Of a stretch of 39,444 nucleotides of DNA, positions 8,573 to 15,288 are shown piece by piece. The stretch spans positions 1 to 39,444 of the forward strand of contig CAJTUM010000019.1 of NCBI GenBank assembly GCA_910579575.1, read 5' to 3'. The position numbers and the translations under genes were made by a program. Under the pieces are notes generated by a model. The model was not told where the DNA came from and did not search any database. It saw only the letters and a list, made by a program, of their open reading frames with translations. Source of the DNA: an uncultured Eubacteriales bacterium (lineage in GTDB: Bacteria > Bacillota > Clostridia > Oscillospirales > Butyricicoccaceae). The first letter of the stretch is position 1, and each line of letters begins with the position of its first letter.

Positions 8573-9349
8573 TTAATCTCGGTCGTCCTCCGGCTGATAA
8601 TCCTTGCCGAATTTCAAATTTTCAAACTTAAAGTGGGAGGCGGCTTCGTTATATAGGCGCACATCCTCCTCCGGCTCCGGCGCGGGGCCCGGGGCGCCTT
8701 TACTCGGGTCAAAAACTTTTGTCTCAGCCTCTTCCACAGCGTCCAGAACCGGTTTCTGCGGCGCAGGCGGCGGAACAGGCGCCGGCTCTTCCGGCACGCT
8801 CGCCGCAGGCGGCGGAGCAATATAGTCTTCCACCGGCTTCTGCGCGATGATTTCCACTGCGGAAATGCTTTTTTTCAGCAGCTCCACCACAGCGGCGGCA
8901 TAAGCGCCGGAAACCTCCCGGGCTTCTTTTAGCCGCTCCTGCTCGGCTTGGATCGACTGCTGCATATTGGCCACCCGGGCCTCCGCCTCGGCTCTGGCTC
9001 CGGAAACCATGCGCTCAGCCTCCGCCTTGGCGGCGGCCAACAGGCGCTCGGCCTCCGCCCGAGCGGCGGCCGTGATCTGCTCCCCCTCGCTCCGAGCCTT
9101 CTGCACAATCTCCTTGGAGGATACCTGGGCGCCATAAAGAGCCTTGCGCATCTCTGTATCCACGCTGCGGTATTCCTCGATTTTGTCCACCAGCACCTTC
9201 ATCTTGCTTTTCAGCGTGGAGTTTTCCTTGTAAAGAGCCGCGTAATCGGGCAGCAGCAGGTCCAAAAACTCATCGACGCCCGCCATATCATAGCCGCCGA
9301 AAACGGCCTTTTCAAATTTTTTGCTTTGCAGTTCCTGAGGGGAAATCAT
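8573..9349 (-). CDS. divIVA: DivIVA-family polar/septal scaffold protein
   Basis: DivIVA is a peripheral membrane coiled-coil protein that gathers at curved membrane (septa, poles) and organises division or wall growth. The 258-residue product has the lipid-binding N-terminus (SPQELQSKKFEKAVFGGYDMAGVDEFLD). An Ala/Glu-rich coiled coil follows to about residue 170, with repeated AEAERLLAAAKAEAERM units. A Pro-rich disordered stretch (about 178-235) leads to a charged tail with FKFENLKFGKDY. GGAAGGAG lies nine bases before the ATG. It sits between yggT and ileS, the standard position. The Pro-rich tail is longer than in Bacillus DivIVA. Confidence 0.93.
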   Translation of the reverse strand: MISPQELQSKKFEKAVFGGYDMAGVDEFLDLLLPDYAALYKENSTLKSKMKVLVDKIEEYRSVDTEMRKALYGAQVSSKEIVQKARSEGEQITAAARAEAERLLAAAKAEAERMVSGARAEAEARVANMQQSIQAEQERLKEAREVSGAYAAAVVELLKKSISAVEIIAQKPVEDYIAPPPAASVPEEPAPVPPPAPQKPVLDAVEEAETKVFDPSKGAPGPAPEPEEDVRLYNEAASHFKFENLKFGKDYQPEDDRD

Positions 9350-9387
9350 ATCCTTTTACTCCTTCCACCCGCCAATTCTCTCTTTTG

Positions 9388-9420
9388 AAAAACCGGGAGG
9401 CCCCGGCTCCGGGCCGCCCG
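9388..9420 (-). terminator. Possible intrinsic terminator between yggT and divIVA
   Basis: On the minus strand a GC-rich hairpin (9393-9420, about 10 paired bases) is followed by TTTTT (9388-9392). Only 38 bp remain to the divIVA start, so divIVA must be expressed by readthrough or from a promoter within yggT. Confidence 0.5.
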
Positions 9421-9429
9421 CAGGCGGAA

Positions 9430-9696
9430 TTAGATAATGGTTTCGATCACAATCAGCGCCAGATAAGCCAGCATAAAGCTGATATCCAGCGGAAACCCCC
9501 GCAGCGCCGGAATCTGGTTGACCAGGCTGCGGAACGGCATAATCACAGGCTCGGTAAAGGCGGTCACCGCCTGGTGGAACCGGTTTCCCTGCACCTGGGG
9601 AAACCAGCTCATCACCGCCCGCGCCAGCATCAGGATTTCTAGGACAGAAATGAGGCTTAGCGCAATGCTGCGGAACATATAATAGACGTATGTCAA
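9430..9696 (-). CDS. yggT: YggT family membrane protein (YlmG)
   Basis: This 88-residue protein has the YggT pattern: two hydrophobic helices (about 8-28 and 70-87) around the conserved ARAVMSWFPQ and FTEPVIMPFR..IPALRGFPLDIS motifs. YlmG/YggT proteins are encoded in the division cluster and are linked to cell or plastid nucleoid and division organisation; the molecular role is unclear. The start is TTG at 9696: GGAGGG lies six bases upstream, whereas the only near ATG (9678, seventh codon) has no ribosome site. It begins 14 bp after the sepF stop. Confidence 0.9.
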   Translation of the reverse strand: MTYVYYMFRSIALSLISVLEILMLARAVMSWFPQVQGNRFHQAVTAFTEPVIMPFRSLVNQIPALRGFPLDISFMLAYLALIVIETII

Positions 9697-9710
9697 AAAC
9701 GTCCCTCCAA

Positions 9711-10157
9711 TCAGATATACAGGCCGTTGTTTTCCAGCTCGTCGATCAAATCGCCCGAAATCTCCACATTGAAGGGGGTGATGATATACGTGCTGGCGGC
9801 TACTTTTTTGATTTTCCCATCCAACGCATAGGTGACGCCGCTGAGAAAATCCACCAGCCGGCGGGCCGTATCTTTGTTGGTCTCCTCCAGGTTGAGCACC
9901 ACAGTGCGCCTGTCCCTCAAATGATCGGCCACCTCGGCGGCATTTTCAAATTTCTCCGGCTTTACCAGCACCACAGAAAGCTGGGCGGTGGTATTGATAT
10001 TCACCACCCGGTCGCTGCGCCGGGCGGCCTGCTCCGCATAATCATTGTCCGGTTCCGCCGGCTTGTTGTTTCTGGGCGGGCGAGCCGTCATTTCTTCCAG
10101 CTCCTCGTCCTCGTCGTCTCCCCGGGCCCAAGTTTTCAAATCGTCCAAAAAACCCAA
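9711..10157 (-). CDS. sepF: SepF cell division protein
   Basis: SepF polymerises on the membrane and tethers FtsZ and FtsA-like partners at the septum. The 148-residue product starts MGFLDDLKTWARG, the amphipathic membrane-binding helix. An acidic linker follows, then the SepF core: VVNINTTAQLSVVLVKPEKFENAAEVADHLRDRRTVVLNLE, with DTARRLVDFLSGVTYALDG and a final FNVEISGDL segment. The start is TTG at 10157: AAAGGAGGG is six bases upstream and the protein then begins exactly as other SepFs do. An in-frame ATG ten codons earlier has no ribosome site and lies in the yggS end. The yggS stop overlaps this ribosome site. Confidence 0.93.
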   Translation of the reverse strand: MGFLDDLKTWARGDDEDEELEEMTARPPRNNKPAEPDNDYAEQAARRSDRVVNINTTAQLSVVLVKPEKFENAAEVADHLRDRRTVVLNLEETNKDTARRLVDFLSGVTYALDGKIKKVAASTYIITPFNVEISGDLIDELENNGLYI

Positions 10158-10170
10158 ATCTGTCCCTCCT

Positions 10171-10884
10171 TTAGCTGCGCGGACCATAGATCCCAGAGCC
10201 GATGCGCACTAAAGTGGCTCCTTCTGCAATCGCGTCGCAAAAATCCTGCGACATCCCCATGGACAGGCAGGTCATATTGACATTATCGTATTTTTTCGAC
10301 TTTATGTCAACGAAAAGTTGACGCAAGGCGGAAAAATAGGGTTTGTTCTGCCCTGGCTGCCGGGAAACGGGCGGAATTGCCATCAGTCCTCGAACCCGCA
10401 AGCCGTCCAGCTGGCAGACCTGCTCCAGCAGAGCCTCCAGCTCCTGAGGAGCGACGCCGGATTTGCTCTGTTCCCCCGCCAGATTCACTTCGATCAGCAC
10501 GTCTTGCACCAGATTCCGCTTCTGGGCCTGGCGGCAGATTTCCTGAGCCAGCTCCAGGCTGTCCGCCGAATGAATCAATGCAGCCCGGCCCACCGCATAT
10601 TTGGCCTTGTTTTTCTGCAAATGGCCGATCATATGGACCGGCTTGCCCCCATAGGCGCCGGCGTCCATTTTTTCCACCAGCTCCTGCGCCCGGTTTTCGC
10701 CAAAGAGATCGATATCCAGCCCCGCGGAAAAGGCCACTCTCTGTGCGCTCTGAGTTTTACTGGCCGCCAGCAGCAAAATCTCTTCGGGCTTGCGGCCCGC
10801 TTGGCGGGCGGCTTCCTCCATCTGGCGGCGAATCTTCCAGACCCGTTCTTCTATAACCTTCTGTTCTTCCGTCCCCATCGTCAT
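10171..10884 (-). CDS. yggS: YggS-family pyridoxal phosphate homeostasis protein
   Basis: YggS/YlmE/PROSC proteins bind PLP in a TIM barrel and buffer the free cofactor; they have no clear catalytic activity. The 237-residue product shows LLAASKTQ with the PLP Lys near residue 43, FGENRAQEL, HMIGHLQKNKAK, IEVNLAGEQSKSG, LRVRGLMAIPP, LSMGMSQDF and VRIGSGIYG. Its ATG overlaps the stop of the HlyD-like gene (ATGA), with AAGGTGG a short distance upstream; a second ATG two codons on is also possible. It is the standard upstream neighbour of sepF. Confidence 0.94.
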   Translation of the reverse strand: MTMGTEEQKVIEERVWKIRRQMEEAARQAGRKPEEILLLAASKTQSAQRVAFSAGLDIDLFGENRAQELVEKMDAGAYGGKPVHMIGHLQKNKAKYAVGRAALIHSADSLELAQEICRQAQKRNLVQDVLIEVNLAGEQSKSGVAPQELEALLEQVCQLDGLRVRGLMAIPPVSRQPGQNKPYFSALRQLFVDIKSKKYDNVNMTCLSMGMSQDFCDAIAEGATLVRIGSGIYGPRS

Positions 10885-12095
10885 CTTACCACCTTTATGT
10901 TCTCGATGTTTTTAGCCTTCACCACCATTTTATCGTAAAGGGTCAAACCGCCCTTCTCGGCGTCGGGCTCCGCCACATAATAGGTTTCCGTCTGGAAAAT
11001 CCAGCTTACCGGCTTGAAAACCACCCGGGCGCCCTCCAAGCAATAGGCGCCCCATTGGCCTTCGGCATTTTGGCGAAGAGCCTCCTTGGGCACCTTCAAG
11101 CCCGAATAGGTCTGCAGGACGATATCCGCCTGCTGATCCCGCGCTCGCAGCAGGGCGACGTTCATATAATCGCTGCAAAACAGCGCGATCCACTGGCCGT
11201 CCTCATCCTGGCGGACGCTTTCGATCCGGCAGACCACGTCCTCCGCCAGCAGCTGGTGAAAGCGCAGAGTCGCTCGATCCAGCTTGCGCAGCCGGTCGGC
11301 CTGTTCCTCGTCCACAAAGGCGGCGAAATACCACTGATAATCGTCCGCCACTTTGCCGATAGCGCCGTCGGACTGGGCGGCGGGCTGCTCCAGGGCCTGT
11401 CGGATCTGCCGAGCAGAAATCGTTTCCAAGATCTCGGGAGTCAGCGTTTGTTCCAACCCGTCCACAGAGCCCACAAAGTATCCGCCCGTAGGGGCCAGCG
11501 CCGCCGCGCCGCCCCAAATCTGGGCGTCTACCGCAGCCTTTTGGCTCTCCAAGTCGGCCAGGATGGAAGCATAATCCGTTTGTCCGTTTTGAGCGGCGCC
11601 CCGCTGCACAATCATGGCGTCCAGCTTGGCGGCGTATTCCTCCGCCTGGCTCAGGGCGCCTCGGTCCAGCTTGTCCCCCATGGTCAACAGATTCATCTTA
11701 ATCAGCGAATCCAGCTTGACGCTGTCCGAACCGTCGGCCATATGAGAAAACGCGTATTTCACGCTTTCAATCTGCTGCTCCAGCGCTCGCGATTGGCGGT
11801 AAAGGGCCAGCTGGCTTTGGTCGTTGAAAAAGCCGGCGATCTGCTGGCCGTTGGCCACCTTCGCCCCCTCTTCCACCAAAAACTCCACAGAGCCTCCCGC
11901 TTCGGCGTAAACCAGCCGCTCGCTGCGGATAAAAACGCCGTCTGCCGAAATCACATCTTCCACCGCCACAGACACCGCGTCGGCGGTGATGATTTTTTCC
12001 GATAGATTGACCGCCACCTGATATCCCATGTAACAGACCACCAGCAGCGCGAAAACCAGCGCCGCCGCCGAAGTGAAAACTTGTTTCTGCGTCAT
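10881..12095 (-). CDS. HlyD-like membrane-anchored protein of the sepF cluster
   Basis: This 404-residue protein has a single N-terminal membrane helix (about residues 8-28) and an extracellular part resembling HlyD/membrane-fusion adaptors. A lipoyl-like beta segment (GVFIRSERLVYAEAGGSVEFLVEEGAKVANGQQIAGF) leads into a coiled-coil region at about 90-200, then a beta-rich domain with the second lipoyl half and LKVPKEALRQNAEGQWG. No ABC or RND partner is encoded nearby. Proteins of this form often precede yggS-sepF in Clostridia, so a role in envelope or division is more likely than drug efflux; that is inference. GGAGGAGG lies 11 bases before its ATG. Confidence 0.75.
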   Translation of the reverse strand: MTQKQVFTSAAALVFALLVVCYMGYQVAVNLSEKIITADAVSVAVEDVISADGVFIRSERLVYAEAGGSVEFLVEEGAKVANGQQIAGFFNDQSQLALYRQSRALEQQIESVKYAFSHMADGSDSVKLDSLIKMNLLTMGDKLDRGALSQAEEYAAKLDAMIVQRGAAQNGQTDYASILADLESQKAAVDAQIWGGAAALAPTGGYFVGSVDGLEQTLTPEILETISARQIRQALEQPAAQSDGAIGKVADDYQWYFAAFVDEEQADRLRKLDRATLRFHQLLAEDVVCRIESVRQDEDGQWIALFCSDYMNVALLRARDQQADIVLQTYSGLKVPKEALRQNAEGQWGAYCLEGARVVFKPVSWIFQTETYYVAEPDAEKGGLTLYDKMVVKAKNIENIKVVR

Positions 12096-12122
12096 CGACT
12101 CCAGGGCCTCCTCCGCCCTGTT

Positions 12123-12362
12123 TTATTCCGGAGCGCCCTCCCGATAGCTCACCCGTTCTTGCGGAACGATGGTGGAAATCGCGTGCTTATAAACCAGATA
12201 CTGCTTGCCCTCGTTGGTCAGCAGCACAGTAAAGCCGTCAAAGGAGGAAATAACGCCCCTTTGCTGGAATCCGTTTGTCATAAATACCGTCACCGGCGTC
12301 CGCCGCACCCGGGCTTCGTTCAGAAAAGAATCCTGCAAAACCGACCTTTTTTCGCTTGCCAT
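12123..12362 (-). CDS. hfq: RNA chaperone Hfq
   Basis: This 79-residue Sm-like protein forms a hexamer that binds small RNAs and mRNAs. The Sm1 motif (LQDSFLNEARVRRTPVTVFMTNGFQQRGVISSFDGFTVLL) and the Sm2 motif (YKHAISTIVP) are both complete, including the Gln near the N-terminal helix and the KH pair of the proximal U-binding face. GGAGG is eight bases before the ATG. It follows miaA by 48 bp; the miaA-hfq order is also seen in Proteobacteria and Bacillus (ymaH). The C-terminal tail is short, as in Gram-positive Hfq. Confidence 0.96.
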   Translation of the reverse strand: MASEKRSVLQDSFLNEARVRRTPVTVFMTNGFQQRGVISSFDGFTVLLTNEGKQYLVYKHAISTIVPQERVSYREGAPE

Positions 12363-12410
12363 GCTTGTGTCCTCCGTTCATATAATAGAGTCTCTTTTAT
12401 GAGATCTCTA

Positions 12411-13346
12411 TCATCTTACCGCGAAGCCCTGGGCAATCCTTGTCGATTCCTGCAAGACGGCATCATATTGCTGGAGATTTTGATAATCCAGCCACCGAAG
12501 GCCGGGCACATGGCCAAACCAGGTCAGCTGGCGTTTGGCGTAATTGCGGCTTTTACGCCGCAGCAACTCCGCCGCTTCTTCCAGAGAGCATTCCCCTTTC
12601 AGGTAGCCCAGCATTTCTTTATAGGCGATGGCCTGGCCCGCCGTGCCCTCCAGCAGGCCCTGTCGCCACAGCGTCTGCGTCTCTTCCAGCAGGCCCCGCT
12701 CCAGCATTGCCGTCACCCGCCGGTTGATCCTCTGATACAAAAATTCCCGAGGCTGAGGCCGCAAACCGAACCACAGAGCCTGATATTTGGGCGGCTTTTG
12801 CCGGCTGAGTCGGTTATGCTCCGAGATCGTCCGTCCCTCGGCCCGCCAGACCTCCAGAGCCCGCAGAACCCGCCGCCTGTCGTTGGGGTGAAGACGCCCG
12901 GCGCTTTCTGGGTCTGCCTGCCGCAGCTCCGCCAACAGCCGCGCCGGGTTCCGCTCCCACTCCTCCTCCAACTGGCGGCGCAGAGGGGAATTTCCCTGGC
13001 CTGAGCTGAATTCCCCGCCTCGGATCAGGGCCTCGATATACAGCCCAGAGCCGCCGCAGACAATGGGAACCTTGCTCCGCGCCAGAACGTCTTCCACACA
13101 TTGATCCGCTTGCTCCGCATACCGAGCCACAGAGTATTCCTCCCCCGGGTCGGCCACGTCGATCATGTGATGCCGGGCTCTGGCCTGCTCCTCCGGGGTG
13201 GGTTTGGCTGTGCCGACGTCCATCCGACGGTAGATTTGCATGGAATCCGCCGAAATCACCTCGCCGTCCAGAGCCTGCGCCAAGCGGAGAGCCATTTCCG
13301 TCTTGCCTGAAGCGGTGGGGCCTGCCACAACAATCAGCCGCCCCAT
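12411..13346 (-). CDS. miaA: tRNA dimethylallyltransferase
   Basis: MiaA transfers a dimethylallyl group to N6 of A37 in tRNAs reading UNN codons, giving i6A, the substrate of MiaB encoded in the same operon. The 311-residue product has the P-loop GPTASGKT near the N-terminus, SADSMQIYRRMDVGTAKP, HHMIDV, GGSGLYI and NDRRRVLRALEV. The mutL stop overlaps the chosen ATG as TGATG, with GAGG eight bases upstream. A GTG one codon earlier (13349) is the alternative start. Confidence 0.95.
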   Translation of the reverse strand: MGRLIVVAGPTASGKTEMALRLAQALDGEVISADSMQIYRRMDVGTAKPTPEEQARARHHMIDVADPGEEYSVARYAEQADQCVEDVLARSKVPIVCGGSGLYIEALIRGGEFSSGQGNSPLRRQLEEEWERNPARLLAELRQADPESAGRLHPNDRRRVLRALEVWRAEGRTISEHNRLSRQKPPKYQALWFGLRPQPREFLYQRINRRVTAMLERGLLEETQTLWRQGLLEGTAGQAIAYKEMLGYLKGECSLEEAAELLRRKSRNYAKRQLTWFGHVPGLRWLDYQNLQQYDAVLQESTRIAQGFAVR

Positions 13347-15283
13347 CACAACGTCCTCTTGAACTGCTTTTCAATCTCCCCTTGACTCAGGACAAATAGC
13401 GTCGGCCGGCCATGGGGGCAGGAACGAACCTGGGGGTCCGCCAGCAGTCTGGCCACAAAATTCTCCTGCTCCTCTGGGCTGGTAAAGCCTCCCGCCTTGA
13501 CGGCGGCTTTGCAGGCCACGCTTTTGAGGATTTTTTCATAGGCCTCCGCCCGGGGCGTCTTGCCCTCCAGCAGCTGTCCGGCGATATCCGAAAGGACGTA
13601 GCCGATATCCTCCCCCTCCAAATACATGGGCGTCTGGCGGATCATCAACGCGCCCTGGCCGAAATCTTCGATTGCAAACCCAGCCTGCGAGAGCAGCGAT
13701 TCGTTTTCCAACAGAACCTCTTTTTCCCGCCGACTCAGGCTGACTCGTTGAGGCGTCAGCAGCGTTTGGCCGTCTCCGCCGCCGGCGTTCTGCCGCAATC
13801 GGTTGTAAATCATCCGCTCATGAGCGGCGTGTTTGTCGATCATCACCAGAGAGTCCTGGGTCTGGACCAGGATATAGGTGGAAAAAATCTCTCCGATCAC
13901 CCGAAATTCCGGAGTTTCCTTCCGCGGCTCCGGCTGTTCCGGCAAAACCACGGAATCCGGCTGTGTTTGCGGCTCTACCGGAGTCTTTGCTTCTGGAATC
14001 AGAGACGTAGGCCCGCCGGCAGGCTGGACAGCCCGAGTCGATTCCGTCCAAGTTTCCTTTGGCGGGAGAGGCTGATTCGAATCCCCTCTGCCAGGGCCTG
14101 CCGGCTGAAATTTCGTCTGATATGGGATCTGCCCGCCGCTCTTCAGCGGTTCCCCGCCCTGGGGGCGGCCTTCTGGGAAGGTGAAGAGCCGCGGTCGGTA
14201 TCCGGTTTTCGGCGCCGCTTCTTGCCGTCTTGGCGGCTCTGGCTGGGTCGGGCCGACAGTCCTCCGTTCTGTCTCCGGCTCTGGGCGCAGCGGGTCGGCG
14301 CTGTCCAAGGCGGCGGTGATAAATTGATACACCGCGCTGAAAACCTCTCGTTCCCGGGCAAATTTGACCTCCAGCTTCGCCGGATGGACGTTAACGTCCA
14401 CCGCCGAGGGGCTGACCCGCAGCGACAGAAAACAGGCGGGAAATCGGCCGCCCGTCAGCCGACCTTGGTAAGCCTGGTCCACCGCCGCCGTCAGCAGCTT
14501 AGAGCGCACAGGCCTGCCGTTGACAAAAAAGCTCTGCATTCCCCGGTTGGCCCGAGAGAAGCTGGGCCGGGAGATATACCCGCCGGCCTGCACGTCCCGC
14601 TGGGAGCCGCTGAGGGCCGCCAACTGCCGGGTAAAATCTCGGCCGTAGACAGCGTACAGCGCCGAAAGCATATTGCCGTCTCCGGGGGTATACAGGCCCT
14701 CTTTGCCGTCTTTAATCAGCTTCACAGAGAGAGAGGGCCGAGCCAGCGCCGCCCCCTCCGCGGCGGCCTCCACATAGGCCGCTTCTGTGGAATCTTTTTT
14801 GAGAAATTTCATCCGAGCCGGGGTGTTGTAAAACAAATCCTTCACCACCACGGTCGTTCCGTCCGGGCAGCCGGTTTCCTCCGCCTCGACAATCTCGCCT
14901 CCCTCTACGGCCACATGAAAGCCGGTAGGGGCGGCGGGGGGCTTGGTGAACAAATCGATTTTGGAGACGGCGGCGATAGCGGCCAGAGCCTCGCCCCGGA
15001 AGCCCAGGGTGCGGATGGCGTTCAAATCCCCCTCATACCGGATTTTGCTGGTGGCGTGACGCAAAAAAGCGGCCTGCGCGTCCTCCGAGTCCATGCCGCA
15101 GCCGTTGTCCGTCACCCGGATATAGGCGGCGCCGCCTTGGCGGATTTCTACCGTCACCGCGTCGGCGCCGGCGTCCACCGCGTTTTCAATCAGCTCCTTC
15201 ACCGCCGAAGCGGGCCGCTCTACCACCTCGCCGGCGGCGATCATATTGGCCACTTGAGGGGCCAGCACAGATATTTTTGCCAT
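13346..15283 (-). CDS. mutL: DNA mismatch repair protein MutL
   Basis: MutL links MutS mismatch recognition to strand removal. The 645-residue product has the GHKL ATPase (AGEVVERPASAVKELIENAVDAGA, DNGCGM, TLGFRGEAL), a central linker rich in Pro, Gln and Glu (about 345-470) and a C-terminal endonuclease/dimerisation domain. The metal-site motifs CKAAVKAG and CPHGRPT are present. The DQHA-x2-E-x4-E motif reads DKHAAHERMIYN, so the second position is Lys and the last Glu is Asn. AAGGAG lies upstream of the ATG at 15283, inside the end of mutS, whose stop is five bases away; the frame extends further but inside mutS. Confidence 0.95.
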   Translation of the reverse strand: MAKISVLAPQVANMIAAGEVVERPASAVKELIENAVDAGADAVTVEIRQGGAAYIRVTDNGCGMDSEDAQAAFLRHATSKIRYEGDLNAIRTLGFRGEALAAIAAVSKIDLFTKPPAAPTGFHVAVEGGEIVEAEETGCPDGTTVVVKDLFYNTPARMKFLKKDSTEAAYVEAAAEGAALARPSLSVKLIKDGKEGLYTPGDGNMLSALYAVYGRDFTRQLAALSGSQRDVQAGGYISRPSFSRANRGMQSFFVNGRPVRSKLLTAAVDQAYQGRLTGGRFPACFLSLRVSPSAVDVNVHPAKLEVKFAREREVFSAVYQFITAALDSADPLRPEPETERRTVGPTQPEPPRRQEAAPKTGYRPRLFTFPEGRPQGGEPLKSGGQIPYQTKFQPAGPGRGDSNQPLPPKETWTESTRAVQPAGGPTSLIPEAKTPVEPQTQPDSVVLPEQPEPRKETPEFRVIGEIFSTYILVQTQDSLVMIDKHAAHERMIYNRLRQNAGGGDGQTLLTPQRVSLSRREKEVLLENESLLSQAGFAIEDFGQGALMIRQTPMYLEGEDIGYVLSDIAGQLLEGKTPRAEAYEKILKSVACKAAVKAGGFTSPEEQENFVARLLADPQVRSCPHGRPTLFVLSQGEIEKQFKRTL

Positions 15284-15288
15284 CGTTT

